The position numbers and the translations under genes are program-made. A stretch of 64,000 nt of DNA from Daejeonella sp. GTDB lineage: Bacteria > Bacteroidota > Bacteroidia > Sphingobacteriales > Sphingobacteriaceae. The notes beneath the pieces are model-generated. The model searched no databases and was not told the DNA's origin. It saw only the letters and a program-made list of their open reading frames with translations. The DNA lies in NCBI RefSeq assembly GCF_030695525.1, contig NZ_JAUYSS010000072.1:78376-142375 (forward strand), given 5' to 3'. Shown in pieces: positions 16,773-25,360 of the stretch (within the stretch, counting starts at the first letter, position 1; the number at the start of each line of letters is the position of its first letter).

Positions 16773-18779
16773 ATGGCCAAAAAACTAGAAGCCGAAAAGG
16801 AGTTGACTGCTAAACAAGCGGAGCTTCAGGGCGAAGAAACCACTACGGTTAAACAAAAGGAAACCATTGAATCAGAAGCTGATTCAGTGTCGATCGAAGA
16901 GATCAAATCAAAAACACTCATCACCCCTACAGGCGATTTCGACTGGGATGCTGATGACAAAGGGTTCGGAAATTACAGTGCAGCAGACCGTGAAAAGTTT
17001 GAAGAAATGTATGCAGGGACTTTTAATTCGATTAATAAGGGCGAGATTATCTCGGGAATTGTTGTATCAATCAACAACAAAGATGTAGTATTGAACATTG
17101 GGTTTAAATCTGATGGTTTAGTATCACTATCTGAATTCCGTGATACACCTGACCTTAAAATCGGTGACAGCGTTGATGTATTTGTAGAATCACAGGAAGA
17201 TGCTAACGGTCAGTTAGTATTATCCCGTAAGCGTGCAAAAACCCAGCGTTCATGGGAAACAATCAATGAAGCTTTGGATCAGGACAAAATCATTACTGGT
17301 TTTGTTAAGAGCCGTACAAAAGGTGGATTAATTGTGGACATTATGGGTGTTGAAGCTTTCCTTCCGGGATCGCAAATCGACATCAAACCTATTCGTGATT
17401 ACGATATTTACGTTGGTAAAACAATGGAATTCAAGGTTGTTAAAATCAATCATGAGTTCAAAAACGTTGTAGTATCACACAAAGTGTTGATTGAAGACGA
17501 TTTAGAAAATCAAAAAACTGAGATCGTTGCGAAACTGGAAAAAGGACAAGTACTTGAAGGTACAGTTAAAAACATTACTGATTTCGGTGTGTTTATTGAC
17601 CTTGGTGGCGTAGACGGTTTATTACACATAACTGATATTTCATGGGGCCGTATTGAACATCCACGTGAAGTATTAAACCTTGATCAAAAGATCAACGTTG
17701 TTGTTTTAGACTTTGATGACGAGAAAAAACGTATCGCATTAGGATTAAAGCAATTAACTCCACACCCTTGGGAAGCATTAGATACGGCATTAGAGATCGG
17801 ATCTAAAGTTAAAGGAAGAATCGTAACTGTTGCAGATTACGGTGCATTCCTTGAAATTACTCCGGGTGTTGAAGGTTTGATTCACGTATCTGAAATGTCA
17901 TGGTCTCAAAATCTTCGTAACCCTCAGGAATTCCTGAAAGTTGGCGACGAGGTAGAAGCTCAGGTTTTGACCTTAGATCGTAACGAACGTAAAATGAGCC
18001 TTGGTATCAAGCAACTTACTCCGGATCCATGGAAAAACATCGGTGAGCGCTACCCTATCGGAAGCAAGCACAAAGCTGTTGTTAAGAACATGACCAATTT
18101 TGGTGTATTTGTTGAGATTGAAGAAGGTATCGACGGATTGATTCATATTTCTGACCTTTCCTGGTCTAAGAAGGTTAATCACCCCAATGAATTCACTAAA
18201 GTAGGTGAAGAACTTGATGTAGTTGTCTTAGAACTTGATGAGGCTAACCGTAAACTGAGCTTAGGCCATAAACAGTTAGAGGAAAATCCTTGGGAAACTT
18301 TTGAAACTGTATTTACAATGGATTCAATCCACGAAGGTACTGTGTTAAAAGTTACTGATAAAGGTGCTATCATTGCTCTACCATATGGTGTTGAAGGATT
18401 TGCTCCAACTAAACACATGGTAAAAGAAGATGGCAGTTCAGTTAAAGCTGAAGAAACTGCAGAATTCAGAATCATTGAATTTAATAAAGATTCTAAGCGT
18501 ATTGTAGTTTCTCATGCCCGTATTTGGGAAGAGGCTAAAGCTGAAGAGCGCAAAGAAGAGTTCAACGCTAAAAAGAAAGAAGCTAAAGCAACAACTACTG
18601 CCGTTAAAAAGGTAAAAGAGTCTGTTGAAAAATCAACTTTAGGTGATCTGGGTGTATTGGCACAATTGAAAGAGAAGATGGAAGGTGCAGAAAGCAAAGC
18701 CAAGAAAGCTAAGAAAACTGAAGAGGATGCAGCTGCAAGTACTGAAGCAGCAGAAACTTCCGAAGAAAAAGCAGAATAA
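16773..18779 (+). CDS. rpsA: 30S ribosomal protein S1
   Basis: A 668-residue S1 protein with six S1 (OB-fold) repeats, roughly residues 85-155, 172-240, 257-326, 342-412, 428-499 and 514-580. Repeats 3-5 are the most canonical (for example GTVKNITDFGVFIDLGGVDG). An acidic N-terminal extension and a Lys/Glu/Ala-rich C-terminal tail of about 80 residues lie outside the repeats and are low complexity. S1 binds mRNA and helps initiation on leaders without Shine-Dalgarno sequences, which fits this phylum. Codon use is visibly biased to a few codons (GGT, CGT, GTA), as expected for high expression. A strong terminator follows. Confidence 0.98.
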   Translation: MAKKLEAEKELTAKQAELQGEETTTVKQKETIESEADSVSIEEIKSKTLITPTGDFDWDADDKGFGNYSAADREKFEEMYAGTFNSINKGEIISGIVVSINNKDVVLNIGFKSDGLVSLSEFRDTPDLKIGDSVDVFVESQEDANGQLVLSRKRAKTQRSWETINEALDQDKIITGFVKSRTKGGLIVDIMGVEAFLPGSQIDIKPIRDYDIYVGKTMEFKVVKINHEFKNVVVSHKVLIEDDLENQKTEIVAKLEKGQVLEGTVKNITDFGVFIDLGGVDGLLHITDISWGRIEHPREVLNLDQKINVVVLDFDDEKKRIALGLKQLTPHPWEALDTALEIGSKVKGRIVTVADYGAFLEITPGVEGLIHVSEMSWSQNLRNPQEFLKVGDEVEAQVLTLDRNERKMSLGIKQLTPDPWKNIGERYPIGSKHKAVVKNMTNFGVFVEIEEGIDGLIHISDLSWSKKVNHPNEFTKVGEELDVVVLELDEANRKLSLGHKQLEENPWETFETVFTMDSIHEGTVLKVTDKGAIIALPYGVEGFAPTKHMVKEDGSSVKAEETAEFRIIEFNKDSKRIVVSHARIWEEAKAEERKEEFNAKKKEAKATTTAVKKVKESVEKSTLGDLGVLAQLKEKMEGAESKAKKAKKTEEDAAASTEAAETSEEKAE

Positions 18780-18800
18780 GCTATATCTTATATTCTTGAA

Positions 18801-18834
18801 AGCCCTGATGAAAATCAGGGCTTTTTTTGTTTTT
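18801..18834 (+). terminator. Rho-independent terminator of rpsA
   Basis: A 9-bp stem AGCCCTGAT / ATCAGGGCT (18801-18809, 18814-18822) is closed by a GAAA tetraloop and followed by a long T-tract, 21 bases past the rpsA stop. Confidence 0.92.
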
Positions 18835-18845
18835 ACTCATTCTCC

Positions 18846-18863
18846 ACCCGAAAGCTTTCGGGT
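18846..18863. repeat. 18-bp perfect palindrome
   Basis: ACCCGAAAGCTTTCGGGT is its own reverse complement. It sits between the rpsA terminator and the heptamer array. It may be a dispersed intergenic palindrome or a protein-binding site; nothing else in the window matches it in full. Confidence 0.6.
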
Positions 18864-18939
18864 CTCCATTCTCAATTCCTTAGCATCTAAAACTTACCTG
18901 TAAACTTTTAGCTTAATCCTTTCAGCTTTTAGCTTTTTT
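18863..18939. repeat. Degenerate heptamer-phased array upstream of pyrR
   Basis: The sequence divides into about eleven consecutive 7-base units: TCTCCAT, TCTCAAT, TCCTTAG, CATCTAA, AACTTAC, CTGTAAA, then the well-conserved CTTTTAG, CTTAATC, CTTTCAG, CTTTTAG, CTTTTTT. The last five are clearly related; the earlier ones are looser. The reverse complement of this block resembles the array at 41608-41642. Confidence 0.55.
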
Positions 18940-18950
18940 CCCTACTTTTG
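18920..18950 (+). promoter_or_regulatory. Promoter of pyrR-pyrB
   Basis: TTTC (18920-18923), a 19-base spacer and TACTTTTG (18943-18950) fit the Bacteroidota -33/-7 pattern. The -33 box lies inside the heptamer array. The predicted leader before the ATG at 18967 is only about 10-12 bases, too short for a PyrR attenuator. Confidence 0.55.
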
Positions 18951-18966
18951 CTCAAATTAAACCAAG

Positions 18967-19509
18967 ATGCAAAAACTCACCCTGCTTGACGGTCCGAAAT
19001 TCCAGATCACCATACAGCGCCTTTGCCATCAATTAATAGAAAATCACAATCTTTTTGAAAACTCTGTCATATTAGGAATTCAGCCGCGTGGAATTTTTCT
19101 TGCAAAACGTATTATCACAGAACTAAAAATCAGTCTTCCCAAGGTTGAGATTGAAAGCGGAAATCTGGACATAACATTTTTCAGGGATGATTTCCGTCGC
19201 AAGGATGGATTATTGATACCAAGCAGCACAGAAATCGATTTTATTATTGAAGGAAAAAAGGTAATCCTGGTGGATGATGTACTTTGGACCGGCAGAACCA
19301 TCAGGGCAGCAATGGATGCTTTGCAATCATTCGGAAGACCAGAAAAGGTTGAACTTTTAACCCTTGTTGACAGGCGTTTTTCAAGGCACTTACCAATTGA
19401 AGCCGATTATATCGGAATTAAGGTTGACACCATTGCCTCACAAAAAGTTATTGTTAGCTGGAAAGAAACTGATCAAGAGGACAAAGTAATCTTACTATCA
19501 GAAAAATAA
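18967..19509 (+). CDS. pyrR: PyrR-type phosphoribosyltransferase
   Basis: A 180-residue type I phosphoribosyltransferase. The PRPP-binding loop is VILVDDVLWTGRTIRAAMDAL (bases 19261-19323), and the family motif LGIQPRGIFLAKRI is present. In Firmicutes PyrR binds pyr mRNA leaders and also has uracil phosphoribosyltransferase activity. Here its stop overlaps the pyrB start by one base (TAATG), so it belongs to a pyrimidine operon. Because the predicted 5' leader is very short, attenuation upstream of its own gene looks unlikely. It may act as an enzyme or at another site. Confidence 0.9.
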   Translation: MQKLTLLDGPKFQITIQRLCHQLIENHNLFENSVILGIQPRGIFLAKRIITELKISLPKVEIESGNLDITFFRDDFRRKDGLLIPSSTEIDFIIEGKKVILVDDVLWTGRTIRAAMDALQSFGRPEKVELLTLVDRRFSRHLPIEADYIGIKVDTIASQKVIVSWKETDQEDKVILLSEK

Positions 19510-20450
19510 TGGCAGAACCAATTCAAACGTTAAGCACTAATCACCTGCTGGGAATTAAGGATCTCACTACCAGAGATATTGAATTGATTTTTGAAACTGC
19601 CGATACCTTTAAAGATGTATTGAACCGGCCCATTAAAAAGGTACCCTCCCTGCGGGATATCACCATTGCGAATATTTTCTTTGAAAACTCGACACGTACA
19701 CGTCTTTCCTTTGAACTTGCTCAGAAAAGGCTTTCTGCAGACATAGTAAATTTTGCTGCATCTTCCTCCTCTGTCAGTAAAGGGGAAACCCTGATTGATA
19801 CAGTGAATAACATTTTGTCAATGAAAGTTGACATGGTCGTTATGCGACACCCCTATCCTGGTGCTGCTGTATTTTTAAGTAAGCACGTTAAGGCCCAGAT
19901 TGTGAATGCGGGAGATGGTGCGCATGAGCATCCTACACAAGCACTTCTTGATGCCTTTTCGATCCGGGAGAGATATGGAGAAGTCAGAGGAAAGAAAATT
20001 GCCATTATTGGTGATGTACTTCATTCACGCGTTGCACTTTCAAACATTCTCTGTCTCCACAAATTAGGTGCTGAAGTAATGGTTTGTGGACCCAGTACAC
20101 TAATCCCCAGGTATATTGAAACATTGGGTGTAAAGATTGAACATGACCTTATGAAGGCTTTAAACTGGTGCGATGTCGCAAATATGCTTCGTATACAACT
20201 CGAACGTCAGGATATTAAATACTTCCCATCTTTAAGGGAATATTCCATGATGTATGGTTTGAATAAGCATATCCTTAACTCACTGGATAAGGAAATCACC
20301 GTAATGCATCCCGGCCCTATCAACCGGGGGGTCGAAATCACCAGCGACGTTGCTGATAGTAAGCAGTCAATCATCCTTGATCAGGTTGAAAACGGGGTAG
20401 CTATCCGGATGGCTGTATTATATCTACTTGCGAACCAGGGGAACAAGTAA
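19509..20450 (+). CDS. pyrB: Aspartate carbamoyltransferase, catalytic chain
   Basis: Condenses carbamoyl phosphate with aspartate, the committed step of pyrimidine synthesis. In the 313-residue protein the carbamoyl-phosphate loop FFENSTRTRLSFELA lies near residue 57 and the second substrate motif HEHPTQALLDAFSI near 137. The later MHPGPINRGVEI and the SVSKGETLIDT loop are also intact. No regulatory chain pyrI follows, as is usual for pyrR-linked pyrB genes. It is translationally coupled to pyrR. A 153-bp non-coding gap follows, with no terminator recognised. Confidence 0.98.
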   Translation: MAEPIQTLSTNHLLGIKDLTTRDIELIFETADTFKDVLNRPIKKVPSLRDITIANIFFENSTRTRLSFELAQKRLSADIVNFAASSSSVSKGETLIDTVNNILSMKVDMVVMRHPYPGAAVFLSKHVKAQIVNAGDGAHEHPTQALLDAFSIRERYGEVRGKKIAIIGDVLHSRVALSNILCLHKLGAEVMVCGPSTLIPRYIETLGVKIEHDLMKALNWCDVANMLRIQLERQDIKYFPSLREYSMMYGLNKHILNSLDKEITVMHPGPINRGVEITSDVADSKQSIILDQVENGVAIRMAVLYLLANQGNK

Positions 20451-20603
20451 CTCAATTGTTGACCTGATTTTACTGATTATCTCATCTACTATAACATCAT
20501 TTACTATTTTCCGTTAATACTCTGTTTTCAACACATGTTAATTACTAATGTGAATAGCCTTAGGGCCTTTAGATTAAATTAGCGAATATTATTTTGGTTA
20601 CTT

Positions 20604-23600
20604 ATGCTCAGACAATACGCAATCTTCACACTACTGCTTACATTTTTAGCCACCCCACTCTTTGCTCAAAATACGGCATGGATTGAAATAAATCAGTTCT
20701 ATAAAGGTGGAATAGAATTGTTGGATCAGGGAAAATATGCCGCAGCAGCACAACAATTTGGTCGTGCAAGCAAATTTGAACAAAAAAGCTCTGTGCGGGC
20801 AGAATTAAATCCGGAATTAAGTCTGATAAAAGAAAATTCCCAGTATTATATAGCTTTTTGTGCCCTTGAATTAGGGAACAGTGATGCAGAATCTTTATTT
20901 ATCGATTTTATCAATAAGTATCCGGCAAGCAATTACACTAAACTCGCTTATTATCATCTTGGAAGATCCTATTTTTCAAAGAAAAACTACCCTAAAACCA
21001 TAGAATGGCTAACAAAACTCGAAGGAAATAATATTTCCGGAAAAGAATCTTCAGAATACAGATATAAACTGGCTTATTCTTATTTCGAAATCAAAGACAA
21101 TGATAAAGCAAAACCAATATTTGCTGAATTGAGAAACGAGAAAAGCACGTATAATGAGCTCTCTATCTATTACTATGCTTATATCAGCTACCTGCAAAAG
21201 GATTACAAAACTGCTTTAACTGAGTTTGAAAGACTAAAGGGGTCAAAATCTTATGAAACTAGTTATCCCTATTATATTTCGGCGATGTACTTCCTGGATC
21301 AGCGTTATGATGATGTGCTAAACTATGCGATACCAATATTGAATTCTACTAAACAAGTCTATGAAACAGAAATGTTCCGGATAGTAGGTGCTTCATACTT
21401 TGCAAAGTCTGATTACACTAATGCAGGTGTTTATTATAAAAACTTTCAGCAAAATGATCAGGGTAAAACTCAAAACAATCAGGATAATTATCAGATTGGT
21501 TATACCTGGTATAAACTAAAAGATTACAAGAATGCAATAGTTGAGCTTGAAAAACTGGAAACAACAGATCAGTATTTCCAGAGTGGAATGATTGCTCTGG
21601 GCGAGTCATTTCTAAAAACAGATAATAAACAAGGTGCGAGAAGTGCTTTTTTTAAAGCCTCAAGGTTAGATTATGATAAAAAATTACAGGAAGAAGGTTT
21701 ATTCAATTATGCGAAATTATCCTATGAACTTGATTTTCATCAGGTTGCTTTAGACGCTACCCAACAATTCATTAAAACATACTCCTATTCAGAAAAGCTG
21801 GATGAAGCTAAAATTCTACTGGGTGAAATCTTGCTCAGCACAAAAAATTACAAAGATGCAATTGATATCCTCGAGAGCATTCCCAATAGAAACCGGGAGG
21901 CCAACGCTGTCTATCAAAAAGTTACCTATTTCCGCGGACTTGAATACTATAATGAAAGGGCATTTCAGAATGGAATTTCCATGTTCATGCGCTCAAATAC
22001 TAATGCGGTAGACAATGAGATCCATGCCCTATCAACCTACTGGCTGGCAGAAGCGATGTACGAGGTCAGGAAGTTTGGTGAATCGGTTGACAACTTTGAG
22101 AAGTTTATGACTCTTCCGGCTGCAAAAAGAACCGATGTATTCAATTTTGCACATTATGCATTGGCATATGCTGCTTTTGAACATGAAAATTACAGAAAAG
22201 CAGCTACCTATTTCAAGCGATTCCTGCAAGGGAATGAAAAAGATGTGAATACTATCAATGATGCAGTACTTCGGCTAGCCGACTCCTATTTTGTATTAAA
22301 AGATTATGGTGATGCATTAGGCTATTATGACCGGATTATCTCCTATAAAACATCTAGTGAGGATTATGCAATGTTTCAACGGGGTATGATCCAGGGTTTA
22401 CAAGGACAGAATGATTTAAAAATTGCAACTCATCAATCTTTATTAAAACAATTTCCGAAGTCCAATTATTCGGATGACGCCGGATTTGAAATTGCATATA
22501 CCTATTTTATCAAAGGCGATTACGAAATTGCAAAAGCTGATCTTAGTTCATTAATTGAAAAATATCCGCGAAGCAGTTATGTACCAAGAGCCCTGATCAC
22601 TATTGGACTGGTTGAGTTAAATCAGGATCAGGAAGAATCTGCATTGATTACCTTTAAACGCGTAATCAGTGAATACTCTACTACTGATGAAGCCAAACTT
22701 GCACTTGAGTCTATAAAGAATATATATCTGCAAAGATCGGATGCATCAGGATTCCTGGATTATGCAAACAGTACAAGTATTGGAAACCTTAGTTCTTATG
22801 AACAGGACTACATTACCTTCCAGGCTGCAAACAACCGCTTTTTAAACGGTGATTATCAGGGTACTTTTGAATCTGTCAATGCCTATTTTGATAAGTTTCC
22901 AAAAGGTGTTCATGATAAACATGCCAGATTTATCAGGGCTGAAAGTCTGGTACGACTGAAACGTCCGGATGAAGCTATTCCTGATTACGAATATATACTG
23001 AACGACTGGACAAGCGATTATACAGAAAGAGCACTTATGAGTATTGCGAAAATTTACATCGCTCAGAAAAAGTATAACGAAGCCATAGTTCATTTGAAAA
23101 AACTGGAGCTAACCTCAGAGTACAAAGCAAATTACAATTTCGCAGTCAACAATCTGATGGAAGCCTATTCCAGTATGAACATGCCTGATGAAACCCTTAA
23201 ATATGTCAAATTCATCAGGGAATCTGATAAATCGTCTGAAGAAGATATCTTCAGGGCAGGTCTTTATGCCGGTAAAGCGGATCTGGCTATCGGTGATACG
23301 GTTCAGGCTGTAAAAGAAATAGAAGCTATTGCAGATAAGACTCAAACTGTTACGGGCGCAGAAGCGAAGTATATCCTGGCAGATCTCCAGTATAAAAAAC
23401 GTGACTATAAAAAATCACTTGCAACTGCATTTGATCTGACTAATAAAATGCCTTCTCATGATTACTGGGTTGCAAAAACATATATCCTTATCGCAGACAA
23501 CTATGTGGCAATGAAGGATATTTTTCAGGCAAAGAGTACTCTTCAAAGTATCATTGAAAATTATGATGTAAAAGAAGATGGTATTCTGTTGCTGGCTAAA

Positions 23601-23636
23601 GAAAAGTTGGATTTACTGAATAAACGCACTAAATAA
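20604..23636 (+). CDS. Large exported TPR protein of the Tol-like cluster
   Basis: A 1010-residue protein with a Sec signal peptide (residues 1-22, cleaved after LFAQ) and tetratricopeptide-type repeats over nearly its whole length. Recurring units such as YYHLGRSYFSKKNYPKTIEWL, LADSYFVLKDYGDALGYYDRII and FEIAYTYFIKGDYEIAKADL are about 34-37 residues apart. It should form a long periplasmic solenoid. No enzymatic motif is seen. Its stop overlaps the start of the next gene by one base, so it is coupled to an outer-membrane barrel. By position it recalls CpoB (TPR) in proteobacterial tol-pal operons, but it is four times larger; that parallel is my inference. Confidence 0.85.
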   Translation: MLRQYAIFTLLLTFLATPLFAQNTAWIEINQFYKGGIELLDQGKYAAAAQQFGRASKFEQKSSVRAELNPELSLIKENSQYYIAFCALELGNSDAESLFIDFINKYPASNYTKLAYYHLGRSYFSKKNYPKTIEWLTKLEGNNISGKESSEYRYKLAYSYFEIKDNDKAKPIFAELRNEKSTYNELSIYYYAYISYLQKDYKTALTEFERLKGSKSYETSYPYYISAMYFLDQRYDDVLNYAIPILNSTKQVYETEMFRIVGASYFAKSDYTNAGVYYKNFQQNDQGKTQNNQDNYQIGYTWYKLKDYKNAIVELEKLETTDQYFQSGMIALGESFLKTDNKQGARSAFFKASRLDYDKKLQEEGLFNYAKLSYELDFHQVALDATQQFIKTYSYSEKLDEAKILLGEILLSTKNYKDAIDILESIPNRNREANAVYQKVTYFRGLEYYNERAFQNGISMFMRSNTNAVDNEIHALSTYWLAEAMYEVRKFGESVDNFEKFMTLPAAKRTDVFNFAHYALAYAAFEHENYRKAATYFKRFLQGNEKDVNTINDAVLRLADSYFVLKDYGDALGYYDRIISYKTSSEDYAMFQRGMIQGLQGQNDLKIATHQSLLKQFPKSNYSDDAGFEIAYTYFIKGDYEIAKADLSSLIEKYPRSSYVPRALITIGLVELNQDQEESALITFKRVISEYSTTDEAKLALESIKNIYLQRSDASGFLDYANSTSIGNLSSYEQDYITFQAANNRFLNGDYQGTFESVNAYFDKFPKGVHDKHARFIRAESLVRLKRPDEAIPDYEYILNDWTSDYTERALMSIAKIYIAQKKYNEAIVHLKKLELTSEYKANYNFAVNNLMEAYSSMNMPDETLKYVKFIRESDKSSEEDIFRAGLYAGKADLAIGDTVQAVKEIEAIADKTQTVTGAEAKYILADLQYKKRDYKKSLATAFDLTNKMPSHDYWVAKTYILIADNYVAMKDIFQAKSTLQSIIENYDVKEDGILLLAKEKLDLLNKRTK

Positions 23637-25315
23637 TGAATACAAATACTTTTAAATATTCTCTGTTCTTAAGCCTATTTAGTTTATCGGTATTGACCAG
23701 TGCGCAGGACAAAAAAGATCAGAATCCACCGGCTCAGCAGCCCCCTGGCGGTGCAACACTTCTCGAAGAAATTGAGGTTGTACGGCCATATAAACCGGTT
23801 CTGGCAGACGCTGTTAAAATCAGACGGAATCCTGACATGAATACAGTTGCGGCATTTAAACCTGTACTAACTTATACAATAATCGATAAAAAACTGGACC
23901 TGAATTCCAATATCAAGGAATTACAGGCACAGAAAATGGCGGATGAACTGCCAGTAGTTCAGAGCAATAACTACGCAAAAGCAGGTGCCGGAAATTTCAA
24001 TACAGCATTAGGTGAGGTCTATCTCAATACAGGCAGGGATGAAGCTTTGCAGGGCGGAGCGTTTTTTAAACACCTTTCACAAAAAGGCAATCTGGATATG
24101 CAGCAATTTTCAAAACAGGAATTCGGCTTGTTTGGAAGATCAATCGCAGATGATTATGCATTAAGCGGTAGATTGATCTACGATAGAAATGCCACTAACT
24201 TTTATGGTTTTGATCCGGTTTCTTCGATACCTGCCGATATGAGTAAACAACGCTTCAGTACAATCGGTGCCGAAGCAGAGATCGCAAACAATTACTCTGA
24301 ATCTTCCACATTCAATTACTCTGCAAATATCAATGCTTACCAGTTCAGTAATATTGATGATGCCCGTGAAAGTTCAGTATTACTTCAGGGATCACTTAAT
24401 AAAGTTGTAAAACAATCAAACATCGGTGTAAACTCTTCAATAGATTTAACTTCTACAAAAGACCTCGCTTATAAGGTCGGAAACAATATTCTGAGAGCCA
24501 ACCCGTACATAAAGCTAAGTGCAGGTGGTTTTAACCTGAATCTTGGAGCAAATATTGTTCAGGAATTCGGTACACAGTCAAGGCTTAATATTTTCCCGGC
24601 AGTTGCAGCCGAACTTCCCATCATAATGGGATATGCTACGATATTTGCAGGTGTCAACGGAGATGTTTTAAAGACAAATCTGAGAGATCTTGCCTTTGAG
24701 AATCCTTACCTGAATAAGAATATCGGCATAAAAAATTCCCTTGAGAAAATGAATATATATGGTGGTGTAAAAGGAAATGCCAGTGCTGAATTCGGCTATA
24801 AAATAATGGCCTGGTACAAAACAATGGAGGATCTTCAATTATTTGTAAACAGTCAGGCACTCGTAAACCGATTTGAAACTATTTACGACAATGGGCAAAG
24901 TAAGATTCTCGGACTTGAAGGTGAGATCAATGTTAAAGCATCAGAATTTCTGAACCTGACCGCTAAGGCACAACTCTTTGATTATCAGTTGGCTTCAGAG
25001 CAAGAAGCATGGTTCAAACCTAAGCTCAGACTGATGTCAAATGCAAGGTTTCAGATAAACCGAAAAGTATTCATAGATGCAGAATTGTTATTCCAGGAAG
25101 AGGTCTACGCCAGGGTAAATGGTACCCCTGGAACATTTACATCAAAAAGCTTAAATGGCTTCATTGACATAAGTGCCGGGGCAGAATATAAGGTGAACAA
25201 TAAAATCGGGGTATATTTACGGGCTAATAACCTTACCGGACAGTCATATCAAAGATTTCTTTATTATCCAAGGCTGGGGATGAATGTATTGGGCGGAATA
25301 AATTATGCATTCTGA
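23636..25315 (+). CDS. Outer-membrane beta-barrel protein coupled to the TPR gene
   Basis: A 559-residue exported protein (signal peptide cleaved near LTSAQ at residue 23). After a Pro/Gln-rich linker comes the segment LLEEIEVVRPYKPVLADAVK, then about 430 residues of alternating amphipathic strands ending NVLGGINYAF with the C-terminal Phe typical of outer-membrane barrels. It resembles the barrel part of TonB-dependent receptors but lacks a recognisable plug domain. Overlap with the upstream TPR gene (TAATG) suggests the two products form an outer-membrane complex. The HU/SPOR gene starts 45 bp downstream. Confidence 0.8.
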   Translation: MNTNTFKYSLFLSLFSLSVLTSAQDKKDQNPPAQQPPGGATLLEEIEVVRPYKPVLADAVKIRRNPDMNTVAAFKPVLTYTIIDKKLDLNSNIKELQAQKMADELPVVQSNNYAKAGAGNFNTALGEVYLNTGRDEALQGGAFFKHLSQKGNLDMQQFSKQEFGLFGRSIADDYALSGRLIYDRNATNFYGFDPVSSIPADMSKQRFSTIGAEAEIANNYSESSTFNYSANINAYQFSNIDDARESSVLLQGSLNKVVKQSNIGVNSSIDLTSTKDLAYKVGNNILRANPYIKLSAGGFNLNLGANIVQEFGTQSRLNIFPAVAAELPIIMGYATIFAGVNGDVLKTNLRDLAFENPYLNKNIGIKNSLEKMNIYGGVKGNASAEFGYKIMAWYKTMEDLQLFVNSQALVNRFETIYDNGQSKILGLEGEINVKASEFLNLTAKAQLFDYQLASEQEAWFKPKLRLMSNARFQINRKVFIDAELLFQEEVYARVNGTPGTFTSKSLNGFIDISAGAEYKVNNKIGVYLRANNLTGQSYQRFLYYPRLGMNVLGGINYAF

Positions 25316-25360
25316 TCCATTTTTTGGCTAATGAGAATTAAAAATTAACTTTACCACCCA

